Source: Actinomycetes bacterium | GTDB lineage: Bacteria > Actinomycetota > Actinomycetes > Actinomycetales > Microbacteriaceae | NCBI GenBank assembly: GCA_023451265.1 | Contig: JAEYAG010000141.1 | Coordinates: 1 to 10,320, forward strand | DNA length: 10,320 bases | Direction of reading: 5' to 3' | Part shown: positions 1-6,596 of the stretch, in pieces | Numbering within the stretch: the first letter of the stretch is position 1 | How the letters are laid out: each line of letters opens with the position of its first letter | Notes under the pieces: generated by a model | What the model saw: only the letters and a program-made list of their open reading frames with translations | Databases searched by the model: none | What the model was told of the DNA's origin: nothing | Made by a program: the position numbers and the translations under genes

Positions 1-614
1 CCTACGCCCTCGCCGAGCAGGTCATCCCCGAGCGCATCCGGTCCCGCGAGATCCCGCGCGAGGACGCCGTCCGCGAGCTCGTCCGACGCGCCGCGCGGTC
101 CAGCGGCGTCGGGACGGCGGCCGACCTGGCCGACTACTACCGCCTCCGCGACCGTGCCGCGGTGACCGGGGCGATCGCCGACCTCGTCGACGCCGGCGAA
201 GTGCAGCCCGTGACCGTCCGCGGCTGGGAGCGGGGCGGCCGGCCCCTCCCCGCCTGGCGGCATCGCGACGCAGTTCTTCCGCGCCGGGTCGAGACCGCCG
301 CCCTGCTGACTCCGTTCGATCCGGTGGTGTGGTTCCGGGAACGCGCGCTGCGGGCTTTCGAGCTCGACTACCGCATCGAGATCTACGTGCCGGCGGCGAA
401 GCGCCGCTACGGCTACTACTCGCTGCCCGTGCTCGTCGGCGACCGGATCGTGGCGCGGGTCGACCTCAAGGCCGACCGCGGCACGTCCACGCTGCAGGTG
501 CAGTCGGCGTGGTGGGAGCCGCAGGCGCGTCCCGGCGACGCCGAGGCGATCGCGGCGGAGCTCCTCCGCGCCGCGCGGTGGCAGGGTCTGGAACAGGTGT
601 CGGTCTCCGGATGA
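1..614 (+). CDS. YcaQ-family winged-helix protein, 5' truncated
   Basis: The reading frame is open from base 3 and ends at TGA 612-614, so the window holds the last 203 or so residues of a protein that starts upstream. The early part (YALAEQVIPE, then AADLADYYRLRD) looks like the winged-helix region of the YcaQ/HTH_42 family. The stretch LLTPFDPVVWFRERALRAFELDY, followed by a Tyr-rich RRYGYYSLPVLVGDR segment and VDLKADR, is the characteristic C-terminal block of that family. E. coli YcaQ/AlkZ-type members are DNA glycosylases that open interstrand crosslinks, but the catalytic N-terminal Gln motif lies outside the window. Glycosylase activity is therefore inferred from family resemblance; many actinobacterial relatives are only annotated as winged-helix DNA-binding proteins. 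The next gene follows after 89 nt on the same strand. Family assignment is firm, function moderate. Confidence 0.85.
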   Translation, partial: YALAEQVIPERIRSREIPREDAVRELVRRAARSSGVGTAADLADYYRLRDRAAVTGAIADLVDAGEVQPVTVRGWERGGRPLPAWRHRDAVLPRRVETAALLTPFDPVVWFRERALRAFELDYRIEIYVPAAKRRYGYYSLPVLVGDRIVARVDLKADRGTSTLQVQSAWWEPQARPGDAEAIAAELLRAARWQGLEQVSVSG

Positions 615-690
615 GGCGATGCGACCGCTGCCGTCCACACCGCGCTCGCCTCCACCGCCCCGGACACGGTGCGTCGTCACGTCCACGTCC

Positions 691-696
691 GGGAGG
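691..696 (+). promoter_or_regulatory. Shine-Dalgarno site fixing the 704 start
   Basis: GGGAGG lies 7 nt before GTG 704. The same frame is open back to ATG 329, but the extra residues are an Arg/Pro/Gly-rich jumble overlapping the previous gene. This site and the Arg-then-hydrophobic N-terminus that follows support GTG 704 as the real start. Confidence 0.75.
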
Positions 697-703
697 CCGT
701 CGC

Positions 704-1603
704 GTGAGCCGTCGTCGCTGGTGGCTCCTGGGCGGTGTCGTCGTGGCCGTCGCTGTCGCGGGGGCGGTATGGTGGGGGCTGTCCGCGCTCCGCTCGCCGA
801 CCGCGGAGGACGCAGCGCTGGCCTATCTCCGGGCGCTGGAGTCGGGCGATCCCGAGGCGGTTGCGGCGACGGGGACCGCGGTGTCCGACACCGCCCTCAC
901 CGCGTTCGCCGGAGCGGCGTCGACCATCACGGACGCCGAGGTCACCGCTGTGCGTGAGGGAGACGGTGACGCGTCCGCGACGGTGCGCTTCCGACTCGAC
1001 GGGGACGAGCACCAGGCGCGCGTCCGGCTGACGCCGGAGAGCGGCCGCTGGACCGTCGACGCCTCCGGACTCGGTGCCCTCCGCGCCACGACGACGATCG
1101 GGACGGCGGTCCAGGTCGGCGATGCGGTCCTCCCGGTGACCGAAGACACCGCTCTGCTCCCTGGCGTGTACCCGGTCGCGGCCGCGCCGCGGGCGCTGCT
1201 GGCCGGCACGACCGAGGCCGTCGTCCTCCCCGGCGACGGCGCCACCGCACGCGTGACCGCCGAACTCCGCCCGGAGGCGACGGAGGCCGCGCAGACGCAG
1301 CTCGACGGCTACCTGGAGACCTGCACCGCCGAGGGTCACGCGATTCCCGACAACTGCGGCATCCGGATCCCGTGGGGCACGGAGTTCCGGGACGTCTCCG
1401 ACGTGGCGTTCCGCGTCGAGCGGTTCCCCGCGGTGACGCTCTCCCCCGGCGGGTTCACCGCGGACGACGGCATCCTCGAGGCGACCGTTACCGGCACCGG
1501 CCAGGACGGCGCCGCGCGCACCGTCACCTACCGCAGCACCGCGTGGAGCGTGCGCGGTGGCGTGGATATCACCGCAGACGAACTCGCCCTCACCGTGTGG
1601 TGA
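704..1603 (+). CDS. Membrane-anchored protein with exported NTF2/DUF4878-like domain
   Basis: The protein is 299 aa from GTG 704. Residues 2-5 are Ser-Arg-Arg-Arg, followed by a hydrophobic helix (about 6-28), so the N-terminus is probably cytoplasmic and the rest outside the membrane. Residues 33-60 (TAEDAALAYLRALESGDPEAVAATG) match the opening helix of DUF4878/NTF2-like domains in exported actinobacterial proteins. The next stretch to about 120 is beta-rich, ending in a WTVDASGL segment typical of that fold. The C-terminal part (about 130-299) is beta-rich with Cys207 and Cys218, which could form a disulfide outside the cell. I do not recognise a specific function; no catalytic motif is visible. 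The gene follows the YcaQ-like gene by 89 nt and may be co-transcribed with it. Its stop codon lies inside a perfect hairpin shared with the convergent lemA. Confidence 0.8.
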   Translation: MSRRRWWLLGGVVVAVAVAGAVWWGLSALRSPTAEDAALAYLRALESGDPEAVAATGTAVSDTALTAFAGAASTITDAEVTAVREGDGDASATVRFRLDGDEHQARVRLTPESGRWTVDASGLGALRATTTIGTAVQVGDAVLPVTEDTALLPGVYPVAAAPRALLAGTTEAVVLPGDGATARVTAELRPEATEAAQTQLDGYLETCTAEGHAIPDNCGIRIPWGTEFRDVSDVAFRVERFPAVTLSPGGFTADDGILEATVTGTGQDGAARTVTYRSTAWSVRGGVDITADELALTVW

Positions 1604-1610
1604 GGGCGAG
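1583..1610. terminator. Bidirectional hairpin between convergent genes
   Basis: The arms CTCGCCCTCACC (1583-1594) and GGTGAGGGCGAG (1599-1610) form a perfect 12-bp stem with a GTGT loop. The hairpin includes the last six sense codons and the TGA (1601-1603) of the forward gene. It ends 2 nt before the lemA stop, so it can serve both strands. No T-tract follows on either strand, so it may act as an mRNA 3'-end stabiliser or a Rho-assisted stop rather than a classical intrinsic terminator. Confidence 0.7.
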
Positions 1611-1612
1611 GA

Positions 1613-2179
1613 TCAGAACTGCACGCGCGGCGGCTCCGAGATGGCGCCGCTGTCGGCGACCTCGAAGAACTCGCGCTCGGTGAAGCCGAGTCCCTTGGCG
1701 AAGAGGTTGTTGGGGAACACCTTGATCTTCGTGTTCAGCTCCCTCACCCCGCCGTTGTAGAAGCGCCGCGCGGCCTGGATCTTGTCCTCGGTGTCGACGA
1801 GGGCCTGCTGCAGCTGGAGGAAGTTCTGGCTGGCCTGCAGCTGCGGGTAGGCCTCGGCCACCGCGAAGAGGCTGCGCAGGGCCTGCTGCAGGTGCCCCTC
1901 GGCGATCCCCGCCTCGCCGGGGCTGCCGGCGGAGAGGGTCTCGGCGCGGGCGCGGGTGACGTTCTCGAACACCGCCTTCTCGTGCGCCGCGTAGCCCTTG
2001 ACCGTCTCGATGAGGTTCGGCAGCAGGTCGGCGCGGCGTTTGAGCTGCACCGTGATGTCGCTCCAGGCCTCATCCACGCGCACGTTCAGCGCGACGAGCG
2101 AGTTGTACGTCGCCCACAGATAGATCCCGACGATCACGACCAGCGCGACGACGATCAGGACCGGGATCAGCCATTCCAT
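1613..2179 (-). CDS. lemA: LemA family protein
   Basis: The protein is 188 aa, the usual LemA length. Residues 4-26 form a single N-terminal membrane helix. The family signature follows: YNSLVALNVRVDEAWSDITVQLKRRADLLPNLIETVKGYAAHE (about 30-72), then a long helical region with LxxxxxAYPxLxA(S)xxFLxLQ and DTEDKIQAARRFYNGGVRELN, and a Pro-rich end. LemA proteins are predicted helical-bundle proteins anchored in the membrane with the bulk outside; their molecular role is not settled. The start ATG 2177-2179 has GGGAG (2184-2188) 4 nt upstream. The TPM-domain or DUF2207 protein often found beside lemA is not adjacent here; the neighbours are the lactone oxidase upstream and a convergent membrane protein downstream. 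It may be on its own promoter (see TAGGAT box at 2203-2208). Confidence 0.93.
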   Translation of the reverse strand: MEWLIPVLIVVALVVIVGIYLWATYNSLVALNVRVDEAWSDITVQLKRRADLLPNLIETVKGYAAHEKAVFENVTRARAETLSAGSPGEAGIAEGHLQQALRSLFAVAEAYPQLQASQNFLQLQQALVDTEDKIQAARRFYNGGVRELNTKIKVFPNNLFAKGLGFTEREFFEVADSGAISEPPRVQF

Positions 2180-2202
2180 ACGACTCCCATCGACTGAGGC
2201 TC

Positions 2203-2208
2203 ATCCTA
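2203..2208 (-). promoter_or_regulatory. Possible -10 box for lemA
   Basis: On the minus strand TAGGAT (TANNNT type) would start transcription near 2196, leaving a leader of about 17 nt that contains the GGGAG ribosome site. No convincing -35 hexamer is visible, which is common in high-GC actinobacteria. Confidence 0.35.
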
Positions 2209-2284
2209 TCGGCGCGGATGCCGGGGGCTTCCTCGCGCGCCCGCACTCTCAGCCGTTTTCCACCCTCGCCCGCTCCTCCCCGCC

Positions 2285-2300
2285 GGGCGCGGCGCCGCCC
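2285..2300 (-). terminator. Weak candidate hairpin after the lactone oxidase gene
   Basis: GGGCG (2285-2289) and CGCCC (2296-2300) can pair around a 6-nt GC loop, 7 nt beyond the oxidase stop codon. No T-tract follows. The 128-bp gap to lemA otherwise holds only the lemA promoter region. Confidence 0.25.
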
Positions 2301-2307
2301 ACGACTG

Positions 2308-3621
2308 TCAGGCGCCGAGGACGCGGTCGAGGTAGGGGTTGCGGAACCGTCGCTCCGGGTCGAGGCGGTCGCGCAGCGCGGTGAACTCGTCGAATCGCGG
2401 ATAGCGCGCACGCAGCGCGGCGGCGTCGAGCGTGTGCATCTTGCCCCAGTGCGGACGGCCGTCGTGGGCGAGCATGACCTCTTCGACCGCGGCGAAATAC
2501 TCGGTCGGGTCGGCGCGCCAGTAGCGGTGGACCGCGATGTAACCGCTGTCGCGGCCGTGCGCGGTCGACAGCCACCGGTCGTCGCCGGCGGCGGCGCGCA
2601 CCTCGATGGGGAACTCGATGCGCCAGCCGTTGTCGTCGATCACCCGCTGCACGGCGGCGAACGCGTCGGGCAGGCGCTCCAGCGGCACGGCGTACTCCAT
2701 CTCGCGGAAGCGGACGCCCCGGCTGGTCGCGAAGACGCGGTGGGAGAGGTCGGAGAACTCCCGGTCCCCCCAGACCTTCGCCGACAGGCGGTTGATGCCG
2801 GGGACGAGAGCCGGCACCGCCCGACCGGCGCTGCACACCGCCTGATGCACGCCGTTGCCGATCAGGGCGTCGTCCACGAACTTCGCGACGGGGCTGAGCG
2901 GGTGGGTCTCGGCATCCGCCGGCACCCGCGTGTTGGTCTTCGTGAGGGCGACATCGGTGTGCGGAAACCAGTAGAACTCGAAATGATCGGCATCCCGCAC
3001 ACGCTCGTCGATCGCGCCGACGACGCCCGACAGCGGCTCGGGACGCTCGACCGCCCGCAGGACGAAGGCGGGAACGCACTGGATGGTGACCTCGACGAGG
3101 ATGCCGAGGGCGCCGAGGCCGAGGGCGGCGGCGGGGAGCAGCTCGCAGTTCTCGTGCTCGTCGACGGTGAGCAGCTCGCCGTCGGCGGTGACGAGCATGG
3201 CCCCGACCACCTGGGTGGCCAGTCCCCCGAAGCCGAGACCCGTGCCGTGCGTGCCGGTGGAGATGGCGCCCGAGATGGACTGCCGGTCGATGTCGCCGAG
3301 GTTGATCATCGCGAGGCCGTAAGGGGCGAGGAGCGCGGGGATGCGGTGCAGACGCGTTCCCGCGAGCAGGCGCACCCGCGCGTGCTCCCGGTCGACCGCG
3401 ACGAGGCCGGACAGGTCGCTGAGATCGAGCAGCGTGCCCGGCGCGACGGCGATGCCGGTGAAGCTGTGTCCCGCGCCGACGGCCTTGATCGCCCGTCCGC
3501 GGGCGGCGGCCGAGCGGACCGACCGGCGGACGGCGGAGATGGTCGTCGGGTACTCCACGAGCTGAGGCCGCACCCTCTCGGTGCGTCCCCAGTTCTGCCA
3601 GGTGCCGCCGGGCCGCGTCAC
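2308..3621 (-). CDS. FAD-linked sugar-lactone oxidase (D-arabinono-1,4-lactone oxidase family)
   Basis: The protein is 437 aa, close to the size of mycobacterial L-gulono-1,4-lactone dehydrogenase. After an N-terminal WQNWGRT segment, residues 21-180 form a VAO/PCMH-type FAD domain: YPTT (24-27), then KAVGAGHSF (46-54), where His52 is the usual site of covalent FAD attachment, and SGAISTGTHGTG (117-128). The C-terminal half is the ALO domain: EMEYAVP (307-313), HWGKMHT (391-397), and the closing YPRFDEFTALRDRLDPERRFRNPYL. The family oxidises sugar lactones or polyols (aldonolactones, xylitol, alditols) with FAD; the substrate cannot be read from sequence. The start is GTG 3619-3621: it overlaps the stop of the upstream racemase-fold gene in a GTGA junction, implying translational coupling, and gives the expected N-terminus. 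The frame stays open far upstream but only as antisense-like filler inside the racemase gene. Confidence 0.9.
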   Translation of the reverse strand: MTRPGGTWQNWGRTERVRPQLVEYPTTISAVRRSVRSAAARGRAIKAVGAGHSFTGIAVAPGTLLDLSDLSGLVAVDREHARVRLLAGTRLHRIPALLAPYGLAMINLGDIDRQSISGAISTGTHGTGLGFGGLATQVVGAMLVTADGELLTVDEHENCELLPAAALGLGALGILVEVTIQCVPAFVLRAVERPEPLSGVVGAIDERVRDADHFEFYWFPHTDVALTKTNTRVPADAETHPLSPVAKFVDDALIGNGVHQAVCSAGRAVPALVPGINRLSAKVWGDREFSDLSHRVFATSRGVRFREMEYAVPLERLPDAFAAVQRVIDDNGWRIEFPIEVRAAAGDDRWLSTAHGRDSGYIAVHRYWRADPTEYFAAVEEVMLAHDGRPHWGKMHTLDAAALRARYPRFDEFTALRDRLDPERRFRNPYLDRVLGA

Positions 3622-4880
3622 AGGAACGCCTTCCCCTCGCCGCGGTAGGTCGGCGCCTCGCCGACCAGGCGATCGCCGGAGGTCAGATGGTAGCGGTCGA
3701 CGCGTTCGGCGAGCTCGCCGCTCTTGGCGTGCCGGAACCACACCTTGTCTCCCACGCGCAGGCCGCGTGCCGCCTCGCCCTGCAGCGGCGTCTGCACCTC
3801 GCCGGCGCCTTCGCGACCGAGCGTGTGCAGTCCCTGCGGCCAGACGGGCAGGGGCTGACGGCTCGCGACGGGCGGGCCGGAGGCGATCCAGCCGCCGCCG
3901 AGCACCGTCGCGATGTCGGGGGTGGGCTTTCGGACGACGTCGAGGGCGAACGCGGCGGCGGGCGCGGGTGTGAAGGCGCGGTAGCCGTCGAACAGGTGGC
4001 CGGCGAGCAGTCCGCTGCCGGCGGTGGTTTCGGTGACGGCGAGGTCGGATGCCGTGGACTCGAGCGATCCGGTGCCGCCGCCGTTGACGAACTCGAGCGG
4101 CGCGATGTCGCGGAGGGCCGCGACGATCGCGCCGCGACGGTCGAGCAGTTCCTGGCCCGACCGCCGCTGCATCCAGCGGATGACGGCGTCGCCGGAACCG
4201 GTGTCGTCGGGCTGTCCGGCGATCTGCGCTTCGTACATCATGAGCCCGACGAGGCGGAAGCCGGGGCGGTGGGCGATGCCGCGCGCGAGCCGGGCGACCT
4301 CGGCGGCGTCGTGCACGGGCGACCGGCGCACGCCGATGTGACCGAGCACGGGGGCGCGCCAGGAGGCGTCCGCGTCGATCGCGACCCGGATCTCGGCGCG
4401 GGATGCCGGGGCGGCGACCGCGTCGACGACATCGAGCTGGGCCAGGTCGTCGACCATGAGCGTGATGCGCGACGCCGCCTGCGCGTCGGCGGCGAGGGCA
4501 GCGAGGGCCGCGCGGTCGACCGTCGGGTAGCCGAGCACGATGTCGTCGTGCGTCTCGGCGAGCCACAGCGCCTCGGGGAGGGTGAACGCGAGGATGCCGC
4601 GGTAGCCGGGCAGGGCGAGGGCAGCGTCGAGCACCTCCCGCACGCGGATCGACTTGCTGGCGACGCGGATGGGGACGCCGCTGGAGCGCACGACGAGGTC
4701 GAGGGCGTTGTAGCGGAGGGCGTCGATGTCGATGGCCGCCACTGGACCGTCGAGGCCCGCGATGGCGGCGGTGCGTTCGCGCCAGGAGGTCGCCGTGTCG
4801 CGCCTCGGCTTGGCCGCCGTGGCAGAAGCCGCGCGCGCGGCGGCGCTCGCGGGCGTGGGGGCGAGCAGGTCGAGGCTCAT
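3618..4880 (-). CDS. PLP-dependent alanine racemase-fold protein (amino acid deaminase/aldolase type)
   Basis: The protein is 420 aa with fold-type III PLP features: AAIDIDALRYNALDL (48-62), RVASKSIR (72-79) with Lys76 as the likely Schiff-base lysine, an HIGVRR segment (181-186), the Gly-rich LEFVNGGGTGS (262-272) typical of phosphate binding, and GSGLLAGHLFDGY (288-300). The C-terminal part (from about 350) resembles the DSD1/D-threonine aldolase C-domain, though with RHAKSGE (383-389) where D-threonine aldolases have their metal-binding His-x-Cys-type site. Actinobacterial relatives are called amino acid deaminase/aldolase, usually without experimental proof. The first 30 residues are Ala-rich and probably disordered. 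ATG 4880 is supported by AGGAG (4889-4893) 8 nt upstream. The gene is translationally coupled to the lactone oxidase downstream, so the two products probably share a pathway. The reaction is unknown. Confidence 0.85.
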   Translation of the reverse strand: MSLDLLAPTPASAAARAASATAAKPRRDTATSWRERTAAIAGLDGPVAAIDIDALRYNALDLVVRSSGVPIRVASKSIRVREVLDAALALPGYRGILAFTLPEALWLAETHDDIVLGYPTVDRAALAALAADAQAASRITLMVDDLAQLDVVDAVAAPASRAEIRVAIDADASWRAPVLGHIGVRRSPVHDAAEVARLARGIAHRPGFRLVGLMMYEAQIAGQPDDTGSGDAVIRWMQRRSGQELLDRRGAIVAALRDIAPLEFVNGGGTGSLESTASDLAVTETTAGSGLLAGHLFDGYRAFTPAPAAAFALDVVRKPTPDIATVLGGGWIASGPPVASRQPLPVWPQGLHTLGREGAGEVQTPLQGEAARGLRVGDKVWFRHAKSGELAERVDRYHLTSGDRLVGEAPTYRGEGKAFL

Positions 4881-4909
4881 GGATCGGGCTCCTTCGCGCG
4901 GGTGCTCTC

Positions 4910-4915
4910 AGCGTA
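4910..4915 (-). promoter_or_regulatory. Possible -10 box for the racemase-oxidase pair
   Basis: TACGCT on the minus strand would give a start near 4903 and a leader of about 23 nt carrying the strong GAAGGAG ribosome site (4889-4895). The 71-bp gap after the WYL gene is enough for a separate promoter, but read-through from that gene is also possible. No clear -35 is seen. Confidence 0.3.
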
Positions 4916-4951
4916 GTTGAGCCGCAGTGTCACGCACGCCAGGACGCGGGA

Positions 4952-5980
4952 TCAGCGCGGCGGTGGTCGGCGGTCGCCGTCGGCGGTGGCATCCGCGGCG
5001 GCGACGGCCGCGGCATCCGCGAACCGTCGCGCGAGCGTCGTGCAGGCGGCGGCGAGTTCGGCCGGTCCGACGACCTCCATCGGGGCGTCGAAGCGTGCGA
5101 AGGATGCCGCGAGCGCGCCCCACGACCATGACCCCGCCTCGAGCGTGCAGGTGTCGTCGCCGACCTTGACGACGGTGCCGTCGCCGGCGAAGGGGAGCAC
5201 GTCGCGGGCCGGCAGGTGCAGGAGAACCGTGCCGCGGCACGGCCACTGGCCGGCCAGAGATCCGCGGAGGCGTGCCGAGACGAACGCCGCGGGGTCGCCT
5301 CCCGGCACCGCGCGGGGTGCGAATCGCGCGCCGTTGTGGGTGCGCAGCCGCAGCCGGTCGACCGCGAACACCCGCCAGTCGGCGCGATCGACGTCCCACG
5401 CGAGCACGTACCAGCGGCCGCGACTGGCCACGAGATGGTGCGGTTCGGCCCGCCGCGGCGGGCGGGCGGCATCGACGGCGTCGCCGTCTGCGCCGATCGG
5501 CGTGTAATCGAAACGGAGCGTCTCGCGCGCGCTGATCGCCGCAGCGACGGTGGCGACGGCATCCAGAGACACGTCGGGTTCGGCGCCGTCGCCCGGGAGG
5601 GGCACGGTCGTCACCTCGACGGTGTCGAGGCGGTGGCGCAACGGGGCGGGCAGCACCTGCCGGATCGTGCCGAGCGCGCGGTGCGCGGCCTCGTCGATGG
5701 GCGCGCCGCCCACGCGCACCGTCTGCAGCGTGATGGCCACCGCGAGCGCCTGATCGGCGTCGAACAGCAGCGGCGGCAGGTCGCTGCCGGCCTGCAGGCG
5801 GTAGCCCCCGGCGGGACCGACCCGCCCCGCGATGCGGTAGCCGAGGTCCCGCAGCCGCTCCACATCACGGCGCACGGTGCGCTCGCTCACGTCGAGGCGT
5901 TCGGCGAGCACACTGCCGGGCCACTCGCGCGGCGTCTGCAGCAGGGACAGCAGCTGCAGCAGTCGAGCCGTCGTGGTCAT
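4952..5980 (-). CDS. WYL-domain HTH transcriptional regulator (YafY type)
   Basis: The protein is 342 aa. Residues 4-62 are a winged helix of the HTH_11/DeoR-like kind (LLQLLSLLQTPREWPGSVLAERLDVSERTVRRDVERLRDLGYRI), with recognition helix around 32-41 and the wing at RVGPAGGYRL. A helical linker follows (about 70-125). The WYL domain (about 140-215) contains HHLVASRGRWYVLAWDVDRADWRVFAVDRL with the name motif at Trp190-Tyr191. A WCX-type C-terminal extension follows (about 245-325), ending in a Pro/Arg tail. Such proteins bind DNA as dimers and sense a small ligand or nucleic acid through the WYL domain. ATG 5980 is chosen because homologues begin with MTTTARLLQLLSLLQ-like residues; the frame is open to 6082 but those residues lie in the divergent promoter region. 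The start lacks a clear Shine-Dalgarno sequence. It is divergent from the VOC gene, its most likely target. Confidence 0.9.
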   Translation of the reverse strand: MTTTARLLQLLSLLQTPREWPGSVLAERLDVSERTVRRDVERLRDLGYRIAGRVGPAGGYRLQAGSDLPPLLFDADQALAVAITLQTVRVGGAPIDEAAHRALGTIRQVLPAPLRHRLDTVEVTTVPLPGDGAEPDVSLDAVATVAAAISARETLRFDYTPIGADGDAVDAARPPRRAEPHHLVASRGRWYVLAWDVDRADWRVFAVDRLRLRTHNGARFAPRAVPGGDPAAFVSARLRGSLAGQWPCRGTVLLHLPARDVLPFAGDGTVVKVGDDTCTLEAGSWSWGALAASFARFDAPMEVVGPAELAAACTTLARRFADAAAVAAADATADGDRRPPPR

Positions 5981-5987
5981 GCCGTCG

Positions 5988-5993
5988 AGGGTA
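5988..5993 (-). promoter_or_regulatory. -10 box predicting a leaderless regulator mRNA
   Basis: TACCCT on the minus strand ends 7 nt before the ATG at 5980, so the transcript would begin at or beside the start codon. This fits the absence of a Shine-Dalgarno sequence. The -35 region is not recognisable. Confidence 0.45.
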
Positions 5994-6080
5994 ATCGGCA
6001 TCGAGGACAGAAACAGACCGGAACCCCCGGGAGAGTGGGCACAGCCGGCCATCCGGACCGGCGCGACCGAAGGAGCCGCC

Positions 6081-6533
6081 ATGACCGTTCAGACCACCAC
6101 CCACCTCAACTTCCGCGGCGAAGCCCGCGCCGCCCTGGAGTTCTACCGATCCGTGTTCGGCGGTCACGCCGTCATCACCACGTACGCCGAGCTCGGGATG
6201 CCGGCCGACGCGCCCGGCGCGGATCGGGTCGTCTTCGGTCTTGTGACCGCCGACAGCGGCTTCCGCATCATGGCCTACGACGCGCTCGGCGAGACGACCC
6301 GCGGGATCATCGGCGCCGGGCGCACGCACCGGGAGAACAACGCCACGCTGACCGATCAGGCGGTGTTCGTGTCGCTGTCGGCCGCGACCCTGGCCGAGCT
6401 GCAGCCGCTGTGGCACGCCCTCGCCGTCGACGCCGCCGTGATCGAGCCGCTGGCGGCGTCGGCGTGGAGTCCGGGGTTCGGCATGCTCACCGACCGTTTC
6501 GGTGTCACCTGGAGCGTGACCGTCACCGCGTGA
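6081..6533 (+). CDS. VOC family (PhnB-like) protein
   Basis: The protein is 150 aa, typical of PhnB/3-demethylubiquinone methyltransferase-like VOC proteins. Diagnostic segments are HLNFRGEARAALEFYRSVFGG (8-28), FRIMAYDAL (61-69), and the closing WSPGFGMLTDRFGVTWSV (129-146), with the GMLTDRFG core conserved across the group. The fold is a pair of beta-alpha-beta-beta-beta units, usually a dimer. Related proteins bind metal or small hydrophobic ligands, but many PhnB-like members have no known reaction and none is assigned here. ATG 6081 has an excellent GAAGGAG site (6069-6075) with 5-nt spacing; the longer open frame upstream runs through the shared promoter region. It is divergent from the WYL regulator across a 100-bp gap and convergent with the MFS gene, with its stop codon inside a palindrome. 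Confidence 0.87.
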   Translation: MTVQTTTHLNFRGEARAALEFYRSVFGGHAVITTYAELGMPADAPGADRVVFGLVTADSGFRIMAYDALGETTRGIIGAGRTHRENNATLTDQAVFVSLSAATLAELQPLWHALAVDAAVIEPLAASAWSPGFGMLTDRFGVTWSVTVTA

Positions 6534-6541
6534 TCACGCGG
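6526..6541. terminator. Perfect palindrome over the VOC stop codon
   Basis: CCGCGTGATCACGCGG is a 16-bp perfect palindrome (6-bp stem with GATC loop as RNA). The VOC stop TGA (6531-6533) is in its left half. It sits 30 bp before the end of the convergent MFS gene. No T-tract follows. It may act as a 3'-end hairpin; a protein-binding palindrome is the alternative. Confidence 0.5.
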
Positions 6542-6566
6542 CGCGACCCGCGGTAAGCGCCCGCCG

Positions 6567-6596
6567 GATGGTCACGCGGCCCGGCGCGCGACCATC
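6567..6596 (-). terminator. Weak hairpin spanning the MFS stop codon
   Basis: GATGGTC (6567-6573) and GACCATC (6590-6596) are perfect 7-bp inverted repeats around a GC-rich 16-nt interval that includes the MFS stop (6572-6574) and last codons. No T-tract follows. It could be chance in GC-rich coding sequence. Confidence 0.25.

Noticed and set aside
329..703. Upstream extension of the membrane-protein frame
   Set aside because: It overlaps the YcaQ-like gene and lacks protein-like composition; GGGAGG before GTG 704 decides the start.
2218..3648. Long plus-strand open frame opposite the lactone oxidase
   Set aside because: It is the antisense of a clear ALO-family gene; its product is an Arg/Asp/Gly-rich jumble with no motif. 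Such frames are common opposite GC-rich genes.
3622..4566. Upstream extension of the lactone oxidase frame
   Set aside because: The frame is open through the racemase gene but codes for Arg-rich filler; the GTGA overlap at 3618-3621 gives the proper start.
3687..4916. Long plus-strand open frame opposite the racemase-fold gene
   Set aside because: It is antisense to a protein with clear PLP motifs, has low-complexity composition, and no ribosome site.
4881..4951. Small gene or terminator between the WYL and racemase genes
   Set aside because: The 71-bp gap has no ORF with a ribosome site and no convincing stem; only a possible -10 box and the racemase ribosome site are seen.
5981..6082. Longer N-terminus for the WYL regulator (from 6082 or ATG 6001)
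   Set aside because: The extra residues are not family-like, no ribosome site precedes either start, and the extension would fill the divergent promoter region.
5216..6556. Plus-strand open frame crossing the WYL gene and the VOC gene
   Set aside because: It overlaps two supported genes in other frames and runs through their shared promoter region; the product is Arg/His-rich.
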